From positions 1-64,000 of the forward strand of contig CALAMO010000016.1 in assembly GCA_937925855.1 (NCBI GenBank): DNA of 64,000 bases, in the 5' to 3' direction. Origin of the DNA: an uncultured Thiotrichaceae bacterium. Its GTDB lineage: Bacteria > Pseudomonadota > Gammaproteobacteria > Thiotrichales > Thiotrichaceae. The translations under genes and the position numbers were made by a program. The first letter of the stretch is position 1. Each line of letters starts with the position of its first letter. Positions 23,617 through 32,097 of the stretch are shown here, one piece after another. The notes beneath the pieces are model-generated. The model ran no database searches. It saw only the letters and a program-made list of their open reading frames with translations, and was not told where the DNA came from.

Positions 23617-24537
23617 CTATGGCAAACGTGCGGCGTGGGCCACGCCGGATAACGGCAGGAGTGAATCATAGAGCTGTAGTGCTAGCGCTTTAATCTGTGG
23701 CCGTTCCTGCCAATCATCGCGCGCAAACATACACAAATTCACATGCAGCGCCGGTTCATAGCGCAATACGATTATCTTGTCATCAGGTGATAATACCAAG
23801 GGGTCGACCAGCGCCACACCAGCACCGGTCTCAACCATAGTCACAATAGCACGCTGTGTGCTTGCCTTAATCACGCCGCTATGGAGTTCACTATTAGCGG
23901 CCACGCCCACCGCCTCTAGGGCGACCCTTAAGGCGCTGCCCTCGGTGAGTACAATCTGCCGGTGCGGTTTGAGTGCGCTGTCATTCACCACGCTGTGAGC
24001 GGCCAGTGGATGCTGCGGCGGCACAATGCAGACCACGCGCATGGCAATGCTGGCAAAGGCGTCAATGCCGGGTTCAACCACGCCGCCAATCGCCACCGCA
24101 ATATCCAGGTCACCGTGTAAGACTTGTTCAATCAGACGGTGTTTGCGGTGGCTTTCCAGCGCCAGCGATAGGGAGGGGTGTTGAGCCGAGAAACGTGCAA
24201 TACAGCGGGCAATTTCCCCATGAATAAAAGGGGTGACTACCCCCACTGCGATCTCTTCCAGCTCCCCGCTGCGCAGGGTCTTGGCCACCGCCTCAGCGCG
24301 CTTTAGTGCTGCTAAAACACGCTGGCCTTCTACGGCCAAGCGCTGCCCGGCGGAGGTGATCGCGAGGCCGCGCCCGGCGCGTTCCACCAGGTCGATACCT
24401 AAGTCATCCTGGAGTTCCTTCAGGGTTTGGCTCACTGATGATTGGCCTAAATTGAGCCGGTTTCCGGCCTCTGTGGCCGAGCCGGTCGCGGCGACTTCGA
24501 CCAGGACTTTCAGTTTGCGCAGGCTTAGTTTTTCCAT
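23617..24537 (-). CDS. LysR-family transcriptional regulator
   Basis: 306 residues. The N-terminal winged helix-turn-helix reads LRKLKVLVEVAATGSATEAGNRLNLGQSSVSQTLKELQDDLG and is followed by the periplasmic-binding-like effector domain. ATG 24537 is preferred over the in-frame ATG at 24549 because GGAGGA sits just before it. It diverges from the FAD/GcvT dehydrogenase gene and most likely controls it. The AT-rich gap contains ATAAT (24562-24566) and ATTAT (24580-24584) as a spaced inverted pair that could be its binding site. Confidence 0.92.
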   Translation of the reverse strand: MEKLSLRKLKVLVEVAATGSATEAGNRLNLGQSSVSQTLKELQDDLGIDLVERAGRGLAITSAGQRLAVEGQRVLAALKRAEAVAKTLRSGELEEIAVGVVTPFIHGEIARCIARFSAQHPSLSLALESHRKHRLIEQVLHGDLDIAVAIGGVVEPGIDAFASIAMRVVCIVPPQHPLAAHSVVNDSALKPHRQIVLTEGSALRVALEAVGVAANSELHSGVIKASTQRAIVTMVETGAGVALVDPLVLSPDDKIIVLRYEPALHVNLCMFARDDWQERPQIKALALQLYDSLLPLSGVAHAARLP

Positions 24538-24653
24538 CGCATCCTCCATTCATTAAAAATTATAATGAATTTATCGCTAATTATCATTTTTATCGTTGAA
24601 TCTTCCGAGGCATACTAGTCGTACAAAACCTATTCATCAGCAAAGGCATAACC

Positions 24654-27080
24654 ATGAAAACACATGCACAGGTCGCCGTCATTGGCGGTGGATTAATCGG
24701 CTGCAGTATTTTGTATCATCTGACTAAGCTGGGTTGGAAGGATGTCGTGCTGTTAGAACGCAGTGAGCTGACCGCTGGATCAACCTGGCATGCAGCGGCG
24801 AATACGCATGGTTTGCATGATAATAATAATATTTCTCGCCTGCAGTATTACACCATGAAGCTGTATAAAGAGCTGGAGCAGGAGACCGAACAGGGCTGCG
24901 GCATCATTACCACCGGTTCGATGTACCTCGCACAAACCGTGGAGCGAGAACACCAGCTGCGGATTCAGGCGGCGAAGGCTAAATACTTTAACGTGGATTT
25001 TTATGAGCTGTCGCAGCAGGAGGCTAAAGCGCTTAACCCGCTGGTGAATTTTGATGACATCCGCTGCATTATGTTTGAGCCTGACGGTGGCAGTGTTGAT
25101 CCCTCTGGGGTAACGCATGCCTACGCGCGCGGCGCGAAAAATAACGGGGCGGAAATTTACCGCCATACGCCGGTGATTGAAACCAACCCGCGCGCCGATG
25201 GCGGTTGGGACGTGGTGACTGATAAGGGCACGATTCACGCGGAGGTTGTGGTTAATGCTGCCGGGCTGTGGGGACGCGAAGTGGCGAAGCTGGCAGGCTT
25301 TGAGCTGCCGCTGATGACGATGGAGCATCAGTACTTTGTGACTGAAACCATCCCTGAGATTGAGGCACTGGGGCGGCGCTTACCGTCGGTGGCGGATCGT
25401 GACGGCGAATATTATATGCGCCAAGAAGGTAACGGACTACTGGTTGGGGCCTATGAAAAAGATGGGCGTTTTTGGGCGGAAAACGGCACACCGCTAGAAT
25501 TTGGGCATGAACTCTTGCCGGATGACTTGGATCGTATCACCGATAATATTATGCGGGCCTGTGATCGGGTTGAAGTGTTGGGCGAGGCTGGGGTGAAGCG
25601 GGTGATTAATGGCCCCATGATTTGGTCACCGGATAGCTCAGCGCTGTTTGGGCCGGTGCCGGAACTGCAGAACTACTACTGCTGTAATGGCATTATCCCC
25701 GGCTTCAGCCAGTCTGGTGGACTGGGCAGTCTATTGGCGCAGTGGATTGTGGAAGGTGAGACCGAGCTGGATTTATTTGCCTGGGACATGGCGCGTTATG
25801 GCCGCTGGGCCGACAAGTCATTTACCAAGGCGCGGGCGTTGGATTGCTATTCGCACCGCTTTAAAATTCATTTCCCCTATGAGGAGCGTGAAGCTGGGCG
25901 ACCCATCGCTAATCGCACCCGTCCTGTCTACCAGCGCCAGAAAGAACTCGGCGCGCTGTTTGGGCTGAATTACGGTTGGGAACACCCGCTGTGGTATGCG
26001 GGTGCGGGTAATACGGTGGAAGAGACCTATGGCTTTGAGCGCCAGAATTGCTTTGATTACATTGCGCGTGAGTGCATCGGCCTGCGTGAGCACGCCGGGC
26101 TGCTGGATGTCTCAAACTTTGCTAAATATGAGATCAAAGGGGCAGGTGCGGGAGATTGGCTGGATCGGGTAGTGGCGAATAAAGTGCCGCGTGAAAATGG
26201 CCGCAGCTGCCTAGCGCCCCTGCTGGGTAAGCGTGGCGGAATCGCCGGTGACTTTACCATTACTCAGCTGGCTGAAGATCACTACTGGATGGTCGGATCC
26301 GGCATGGCAGAGCGCTACCATCAGCGGTTCTTTAATTCGGTGCCGCGCCCAGCAGGGGTGAACTTTGAATGTCAGACCGAAGCCTGGACCGGGTTTAATC
26401 TGGCAGGGCCCAAAGCCCGCGCCATTCTGTCTACGCTGACTGATGAGGCCTTAGACAATGAATCCTTCCGCTTCATGCGCTCGCGCCGTATGCAAGTTGC
26501 AGGCATCGATGCGATTGTGCTGCGCGTATCCTTCACCGGTGATGTCGGCTGGGAGATGTATGTCCCGGTCGAGCAGCAGCTGGCCTTGTATGACGCCTTA
26601 TTAGCAGCGGGTCAACCACACGGCATGGTCCCGGTGGGTGGACGCTCGCTGCTGTCGCTGCGGCTAGAGAAAGGCTATGGCAGCTGGGGCCGTGAATATT
26701 CGCCGGAATGGTGGCCGCAGGAAGTCGGCTTAGACCGCCTAATTAAGTTGGACAAGCCAGAGTTTTTAGGACGGGAAGCCTATATCGCGTTGAAGGATAA
26801 TGAGCCGCGCCTGAAACTGGTGATGCTGGCGGTTGAGGTGGATACAGCAGATGCGACAGGCGGTGAACCCATCTTCACGACTGAGGGTGAAGCCGTCGGT
26901 TATGTGACATCTGGCGCATATGGGCACTCAGTGGGCGCGTCGCTAGCGCTGGGTTTTATCCAAACTACACATTTAACAAATGCCTCTGCGTTTGATGTGG
27001 CGATTCTGGGTAAGCCTCATCGGGCAAGACTGCTGGATGCGCCGTTGTTTGATCCAAAAGGCGAGCGGTTACGCAGCTAA
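24654..27080 (+). CDS. Dimethylglycine/sarcosine dehydrogenase-like FAD and GcvT fusion enzyme
   Basis: 808 residues in two parts. The first 370 form a D-amino-acid-oxidase-type FAD domain: VAVIGGGLIGCSILYHLTKLG, then TAGSTWHAAANTHG, where the His of TWHAA corresponds to the covalent FAD site of mitochondrial dimethylglycine and sarcosine dehydrogenases, and SRLQYYTMKLYKELEQETEQ matches that family. The remainder is a GcvT-type folate-binding half (LGALFGLNYGWEHPLWYAG, GLREHAGLLDVSNFAKYEI, FTGDVGWEMYVPVEQQ). It should demethylate an N-methyl amine oxidatively and pass the one-carbon unit to tetrahydrofolate. The exact substrate is not determined. Confidence 0.88.
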   Translation: MKTHAQVAVIGGGLIGCSILYHLTKLGWKDVVLLERSELTAGSTWHAAANTHGLHDNNNISRLQYYTMKLYKELEQETEQGCGIITTGSMYLAQTVEREHQLRIQAAKAKYFNVDFYELSQQEAKALNPLVNFDDIRCIMFEPDGGSVDPSGVTHAYARGAKNNGAEIYRHTPVIETNPRADGGWDVVTDKGTIHAEVVVNAAGLWGREVAKLAGFELPLMTMEHQYFVTETIPEIEALGRRLPSVADRDGEYYMRQEGNGLLVGAYEKDGRFWAENGTPLEFGHELLPDDLDRITDNIMRACDRVEVLGEAGVKRVINGPMIWSPDSSALFGPVPELQNYYCCNGIIPGFSQSGGLGSLLAQWIVEGETELDLFAWDMARYGRWADKSFTKARALDCYSHRFKIHFPYEEREAGRPIANRTRPVYQRQKELGALFGLNYGWEHPLWYAGAGNTVEETYGFERQNCFDYIARECIGLREHAGLLDVSNFAKYEIKGAGAGDWLDRVVANKVPRENGRSCLAPLLGKRGGIAGDFTITQLAEDHYWMVGSGMAERYHQRFFNSVPRPAGVNFECQTEAWTGFNLAGPKARAILSTLTDEALDNESFRFMRSRRMQVAGIDAIVLRVSFTGDVGWEMYVPVEQQLALYDALLAAGQPHGMVPVGGRSLLSLRLEKGYGSWGREYSPEWWPQEVGLDRLIKLDKPEFLGREAYIALKDNEPRLKLVMLAVEVDTADATGGEPIFTTEGEAVGYVTSGAYGHSVGASLALGFIQTTHLTNASAFDVAILGKPHRARLLDAPLFDPKGERLRS

Positions 27081-27106
27081 GCCAAATCCCAGGTTATTGC
27101 GAATCG

Positions 27107-27187
27107 CCGTATTGATCAAATACGGGGCGATCGTTCTTTCGGTGCGTTAAGCTAGAACTTACCTGTCCGGCACAAAAGCCGGGCAGG
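27107..27187 (+). terminator. Two hairpins after the FAD/GcvT gene
   Basis: CCGTATT-N5-AATACGG (27107-27125) and CCTGTCCGGC-N6-GCCGGGCAGG (27162-27187, ten pairs including one G-U) lie in the 224-base gap before the signal peptidase gene. Neither is followed by a clean T run, so they may be processing signals, a bidirectional terminator or repeat-like elements. Confidence 0.45.
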
Positions 27188-27304
27188 GTGGTTCAAAGTC
27201 ACGCCCTATTGGCTGAGATAAATTGATTGCCTCCATTAGGACGAAACGGTTAGCATGCGAAATCCACACACACTGCTGGATTTTTCGCTGCTATAGGAAC
27301 TTTA

Positions 27305-28228
27305 GTGACTAAATCAATAAGCCCACGCAAGTCGTTGATTGCCTTCTTAATTTCATTATGCTTGCCGGGTCTCGGCCAGCTATACAACGGCAGCCTGAAC
27401 AAAGCCAGCTGGTTTTTTATGGCTTTCATTCTGTCCAGCATAGTGGCGGTGGTAGCAGCAGCCCTGTACATCCCGCCACAGTGGACGAGTGCTGTGCTAC
27501 TGGCGGCCGTGTTCGTTAGTCTTTTAATATGGGTTTATAGTGTGTTAGAAGCGACTGTTGATGCTAAGCAACAAGTGCATTATCAGCTGCTCAGCTGGCA
27601 GGGCGGAGGCGTCTATCTGCTGGTGTTTAGCTGTTTTACGTTTATTGCGCTGCCTTTAACGCTGCAACACATTAAAACCCACTTGGTGGCGGCGTATCGA
27701 ATCCCCTCCGGCAGCATGGAACCCACGCTGGTCGCCGGTGATTTTATCTTTGCGGATAAGCGCTATAACTGTCCGGCCTGTAAATATGAAGTAGGGCGGG
27801 GCGATATTGTCACGTTCACCTACCCTAACAATAGAAATACGCACTATATCAAGAGGATTATTGGCTTACCTGGAGACCGGGTTCAGATACAGCAGGAACG
27901 TGTTGAAATAAATGGAAAAATAATCTCTAAGCCGCTAAAAAAACAGGGTAGGCTGCACTTTTTTGAGGAAGCTGATGCTGACAGCGCGCAAAGCTGGGTG
28001 GTCGTGTGGAAACAAGATGAAGCCCAAGCCGGAGCCGAGCGCTATGATTTTTTGGTGCCGTCGGGGCATGTGTTTGTCTTGGGTGATAATCGGAATGCCA
28101 GTAATGACTCCCGCTTTTTTGATCCCGTACCGTTAGCCGACATTAAAGGTAAGGCGCGCCAAATTTGGATGTCGTTTGACTCATCCGGTGGTTTCCGTAT
28201 GGATAGAACGGGGCAGCTGCTGCGCTAA
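27305..28228 (+). CDS. Signal peptidase I with multi-span N-terminus
   Basis: 307 residues. The catalytic region has the Ser motif YRIPSGSMEPTLVAGDFIFA, the Lys motif NTHYIKRIIGLPGDRVQI and the closing FVLGDNRNASNDSRFF, so it should cleave Sec signal peptides in the periplasm. The first 115 residues are unusual, with an N-terminal CLPGLGQLYNGSLNKASWFF segment and about four membrane helices in place of the two of classic LepB. A CPAC pair (KRYNCPACKYEVGRGD) is inserted in the catalytic domain. GTG is the start, preceded by AGGAA. It stands alone rather than in the lepA-lepB-rnc operon, so it is probably an additional peptidase. Confidence 0.87.
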   Translation: MTKSISPRKSLIAFLISLCLPGLGQLYNGSLNKASWFFMAFILSSIVAVVAAALYIPPQWTSAVLLAAVFVSLLIWVYSVLEATVDAKQQVHYQLLSWQGGGVYLLVFSCFTFIALPLTLQHIKTHLVAAYRIPSGSMEPTLVAGDFIFADKRYNCPACKYEVGRGDIVTFTYPNNRNTHYIKRIIGLPGDRVQIQQERVEINGKIISKPLKKQGRLHFFEEADADSAQSWVVVWKQDEAQAGAERYDFLVPSGHVFVLGDNRNASNDSRFFDPVPLADIKGKARQIWMSFDSSGGFRMDRTGQLLR

Positions 28229-28403
28229 GATGCATTGGAGCATAAGAGACGTTACCGTCGTTGGTATCCGTTATTTAATCTTTAATTTAACATAATATAC
28301 ATTATGCGCATAAATAATTGCCGAGAAAACTGCGCTGAATGCAAGTAATTGCCTCCAGCGCAGTTTGGTTCAGTAACGTTTGCATCACGAACAATACCCT
28401 AGC

Positions 28404-28739
28404 CTAATCATCCATCGGCACAACAACCCAGGTGTTGTCCTTGGTGTGAAAGAAGTTTCGCTTTCTGATAACGGTTTTGTCATCTGCAATCAAGCGTGCC
28501 ACTACGGTATATTTACCCGGTGGGATATTCACATAAGTGGTGTGCTTATGCGCTCTTTTAACTTCTTCAGTGCCATTGCGAAATACCGTCCAGGAGACGC
28601 TCTCCATCGCCGGATCATCATCAATAGTAGCAATAAGATTGACCCGGAAGCTTTCATTAGCGGCCATGGCGACTGGCATAGCGCCAGCGATAAGCAGCAC
28701 ACAGGCGCTGACTTTGAGTAGATTTCTCAGATTTAACAT
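28404..28739 (-). CDS. Small secreted protein of unknown function
   Basis: About 111 residues from the ATG at 28739, which has GGAGG just upstream. A Sec signal peptide (LLKVSACVLLIAGAMPVAMA, cleavage after AMA-AN) is followed by about 85 residues predicted as a small beta-sandwich (FRVNLIATIDDDPAMESVSW, NIPPGKYTVVARLIADDKTV). I do not recognise the family; the pattern resembles small Ig-like periplasmic domains. It is flanked by AT-rich non-coding gaps (28229-28403 and 28740-28956) in which I see no gene. Confidence 0.7.
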   Translation of the reverse strand: MLNLRNLLKVSACVLLIAGAMPVAMAANESFRVNLIATIDDDPAMESVSWTVFRNGTEEVKRAHKHTTYVNIPPGKYTVVARLIADDKTVIRKRNFFHTKDNTWVVVPMDD

Positions 28740-28956
28740 ACTTGCCTCCATGCAAATAGGACTGATGTCCACATACAATTGGGTTTTAACTGGAATTGGC
28801 TTTGCCCACTACACTTGAAACATTAAGCCAGCATTAATATTAGATCAATTTGCCCCAAATGTATAAATAAAAGTCACTTTTTATAAAAATTAACCTAAAA
28901 CTAACTATAAACAGCGAATGTGTAGGTGTGGAGACTGCAACACGGCTTGACTGGAT

Positions 28957-30063
28957 TCATTCGTTTGCATCACCGGAACGGCGTGTATAGACAGCACGAA
29001 TTTGTGCCAATACTTCTGGGGCATCCCATACTTTTTCGCCCACAATATGGTGGGCTACTTCGCCCTGTGGATTAAGAATAACGGTGGTGGGCATACCTTT
29101 AATGTGCCAGCGTCGCAGGCTACTGCTCTGCTCGTCCAGTAACACGGGAAAATCGATTGGATAGTCCTGTAGAAAAGCCTTAACCGCCCTCTTCTGCTCA
29201 CCCACATTCACTGCAAGCATCGCCACTCCTTCAGCACGCAGCGCCGCCCAAGCATTATTCAGCGCTGGTAATTCGGCGCGACAAGGTGGGCACCAGCTGG
29301 CCCAAAAGTTAATCAGCACGGTCTGACCTTTATAAGCAGACAGGGTATGCAGCTTACCCGTAAGGTCATAGAGAGCCAGCTTCAGCGGTTCGGTTTGCTT
29401 CCGCCGAGCCTTAAGTATGGGCGGCACGTCTTTTGCGCTTTCCAGTTTGGAGGGAAGCTGTTGTGCAGCTTTAACGGGGTTATCACTGGGGCGTTTTTTA
29501 TCCAAAACACCGCTAATGACGCGCAGCACATGCTGGGTCGGCAGACCATAGGGCACGATGGTATCAACCTGCCCTGCTCGGTCTAAAACATAAATATCAG
29601 CGCTGTGGTCTACCGTATAATTCGTGTCGGTGGCCCGCTGTTTTTGCAGCTTATAATGGGCACGATAAGCCTGTGTGACGGCATCAATCTGTGCACGGTC
29701 ACCGGTTAAACCCCGTAGCTGTGGGCTAAAAAACGGCACGTACTGCGCTAGTTTTTCTACGGTATCGCGCTCGGGGTCAACGCTGATAAATACTGCACTT
29801 AATTCATCGGCGTGCGCGTCCAGCGCTGCCAGCACCTTCGCCATTTTGATGAGGCTATCTGGGCAAATGGCGGGACAATGGGTAAAGCCAAAAAACATCA
29901 CCACCACTTTGCCACGCTGCTGTGCTAATGAATACGGCTGATTGAGATGATCAGTGAGGGTGAAGTCCCCTCCAACGTCAGGGTTGGTAGCTTGGAGTTG
30001 GCCTGGGCTTAAGCCTAAAACCAGCAGCAATATAGCTAAGCTGAAAAACTGACTCACACTCAC
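28957..30063 (-). CDS. SCO1/SenC domain fused to a TlpA-like thioredoxin domain
   Basis: 368 residues: signal peptide (FFSLAILLLVLGLSPGQLQA), then a SCO domain (about residues 28-190) with the copper motif FFGFTHCPAICPDSL (CxxxC) and the distal ligand His in YTVDHSADIYVLD, then a TlpA-type thioredoxin domain with INFWASWCPPCRAELP. SCO proteins deliver copper to enzymes, and the thioredoxin half could keep the Cys pair or a heme protein reduced. GTG is the start and overlaps the upstream stop by four bases, with AGGAG before it. It is the last gene of the mtoX operon, so copper loading of the MtoX product is the likely job. Confidence 0.9.
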   Translation of the reverse strand: MSVSQFFSLAILLLVLGLSPGQLQATNPDVGGDFTLTDHLNQPYSLAQQRGKVVVMFFGFTHCPAICPDSLIKMAKVLAALDAHADELSAVFISVDPERDTVEKLAQYVPFFSPQLRGLTGDRAQIDAVTQAYRAHYKLQKQRATDTNYTVDHSADIYVLDRAGQVDTIVPYGLPTQHVLRVISGVLDKKRPSDNPVKAAQQLPSKLESAKDVPPILKARRKQTEPLKLALYDLTGKLHTLSAYKGQTVLINFWASWCPPCRAELPALNNAWAALRAEGVAMLAVNVGEQKRAVKAFLQDYPIDFPVLLDEQSSSLRRWHIKGMPTTVILNPQGEVAHHIVGEKVWDAPEVLAQIRAVYTRRSGDANE

Positions 30064-32075
30064 TCAAGGCTCCTCAGCGTTTCACCCGCCAGCGGCACAG
30101 TGAGCTGATTGGCCCAGTTGGGGTCAGTACGGGTTATATCACCAACCGGGGCGGCAAAGGCATCGGCCACCAGCTCATCGACATTGCTGCCGGTCAATGC
30201 GTTCATGAAGGTAACTAGTGCATCCACTTCAGTCGCGTCCAGGTCGAGCGGCTTAATTAAGGGACTAAGCCCTGGATTCGCTATCCCACCCTGATTATAA
30301 AAGTCCACCACGTCATGCAGCGTGCTAAACGTACCGTCATGCATATAAGGCGCGGTTAACGCAATATTGCGTAGTCCTGGCGTTTTGTATTTCCAGCGAT
30401 CAGCTGGGTTTTGCGTAATCTCATATAAGCCCAGGTCTTTCGGCGCAGGCTCACTGAAAGTATCGATAAGGCGTTGCTCGACGTCCACAAACACGCCCGG
30501 CGCTAGCGCCACTTTACGCTTAGCCGGACGGATACCCATCGAATTTTGGTAGCCTATGCCTGTGTTGTGCAGCTTATCATCGCTAAAGACTGCGTGCGTT
30601 TCAGTGATACTGTGGCAGACCGCACAGCCCGCCTTGCCAGTGAATAGACGAAAGCCCTGTTTAGCGCGGGTGCTGAGTGCGTTTTCCTCCTTGCCGTAGT
30701 ACCAGCGATCGAAGGCAGAATCTGCCGACAGCAGCGCACGTTGGTAGGCGGCAAAGGCATCGCCTAAGTTTTGCATGGATACGTCTCGCTGATAAATCGC
30801 TTCAAACTGGCCTTGATAGTCGGGCAGCGCGCGGATTTTCTGTAGCACATAGCCTACCGACGGATTAGCCATTTCATTATGCGCTAACAGGGGTGCCCAG
30901 ATTTGTTCTTCTAGCTGGAACTCACGCCCGTCGTGGAATAATAACTGCGGGTAAGCGGTGTTATAAAGCGTCGGTGCATTACGGCGTACGCTGCGGCCCT
31001 CAACGCCGACTGAGGTTTTCATTTCATTACTGGTGAAGCCCTGCTCTGGGACGTGGCACATTGCACAGGAGAACGTGTCATTTAAGGATAAGCGTCGATC
31101 AAAGAATAATTTCCGCCCCAGGGCAATTTTTTCTGCGCTGAGTCCCGCCCGCGTTGCGGCGTCCAAGGCGGGCAAGCCCAACGGTGGGCGCTGTACAATT
31201 TTGAACAAATCGGTAGCCTGGCCGCGACGTGATATGAGCGCTTTACTACGGGTATGGTAATCCTTGCTGTCGTATCCGTCCTTATTATCACCAGGCTTAG
31301 ATAACGTGGTCACGGGTTCGTTGCCTATATTCGCACGGGCTAATTTAACCGCTTCTGCCTGCGGTTGTTCCTCCAATAACAGCGTTTTTAAATCTGCCTG
31401 TAAAATCGCGGAATGCAAAAAACCTACGCTGTAAATATTGCGAATCTCTAGCTCAGGGTCAATCAGAAACACGCGCAGGAGGTGTGAGTAATCATCGGTC
31501 AGCTCACCGTTAACGGCGACCTCACGCTGAATCTCCTGATTATAAGCTTGCAGTATCGGCTGTAGCGCTGCCTCGGATGCTGTCGTCAGAAAGCGCCATT
31601 CCCCGGCTTCTCCAGCATATTCGTAGTTTTTAGCGTAGAGGCGCATCACCTGTGGCGTATCGCGGGCGGGGTCAAAGCTAAGGCTAATTAAGCGCAGGCG
31701 CTCCGCTAATTCGGGCTGTTCTTGCATCGCTGCTTTCATTTGATAAAACACGTAGCTAGACAGCGGGCAGCCGTTGACGTCTTTGCAATTACTGTAAATG
31801 AAGCTCAGCAGGCTATATTTGCCCCGTAGTAGATCATGCAGCTGCTGCGGTTGCCCGGCTTCATCCAGCACGCTAGCATCGGGTGCCTGCCCTAGATGAT
31901 GCAAGGTATAACTTCCGGGAGCGGCCAGCGTGTAACCCAGTTCGCCGTAGCCGGGGGCTAAGGCAGCTGCGCCACTTTGATGGCTGGCGCAGCTTAGTAG
32001 CAGGTAGAACAGTAGACCCTGTCCCCATTGCCTTATACACACTTTCAGGGTTCGAGGTGCCATTGTTATGCGCAT
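30060..32075 (-). CDS. SCO-like domain fused to a di-heme MauG/cytochrome c peroxidase
   Basis: 671 residues. A signal or lipoprotein-like N-terminus (FYLLLSCASH) leads into a SCO-type domain whose Cys pair is spaced CKDVNGC (C-x5-C) instead of C-x3-C. From about residue 290 a MauG/CCP part follows: LGRKLFFDRRLSLNDTFSCAMCH with the first CxxCH, RNAPTLYNTAYP, KAGCAVCHSI with the second, and TPGLRNIALTAPYMHDGTF. In methanethiol oxidase loci mauG and sco genes accompany mtoX and are thought to mature it; here they are fused. It starts 22 bases after the mtoX stop. Confidence 0.9.
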   Translation of the reverse strand: MRITMAPRTLKVCIRQWGQGLLFYLLLSCASHQSGAAALAPGYGELGYTLAAPGSYTLHHLGQAPDASVLDEAGQPQQLHDLLRGKYSLLSFIYSNCKDVNGCPLSSYVFYQMKAAMQEQPELAERLRLISLSFDPARDTPQVMRLYAKNYEYAGEAGEWRFLTTASEAALQPILQAYNQEIQREVAVNGELTDDYSHLLRVFLIDPELEIRNIYSVGFLHSAILQADLKTLLLEEQPQAEAVKLARANIGNEPVTTLSKPGDNKDGYDSKDYHTRSKALISRRGQATDLFKIVQRPPLGLPALDAATRAGLSAEKIALGRKLFFDRRLSLNDTFSCAMCHVPEQGFTSNEMKTSVGVEGRSVRRNAPTLYNTAYPQLLFHDGREFQLEEQIWAPLLAHNEMANPSVGYVLQKIRALPDYQGQFEAIYQRDVSMQNLGDAFAAYQRALLSADSAFDRWYYGKEENALSTRAKQGFRLFTGKAGCAVCHSITETHAVFSDDKLHNTGIGYQNSMGIRPAKRKVALAPGVFVDVEQRLIDTFSEPAPKDLGLYEITQNPADRWKYKTPGLRNIALTAPYMHDGTFSTLHDVVDFYNQGGIANPGLSPLIKPLDLDATEVDALVTFMNALTGSNVDELVADAFAAPVGDITRTDPNWANQLTVPLAGETLRSLE

Positions 32076-32097
32076 ATCAGACGTTTTGTCATACGGG

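Noticed and set aside
24550-24653. Glycine riboswitch before the FAD/GcvT gene
   Set aside because: The gap is only about 100 bases, AT-rich and without the tandem aptamer pattern; a LysR site fits better.
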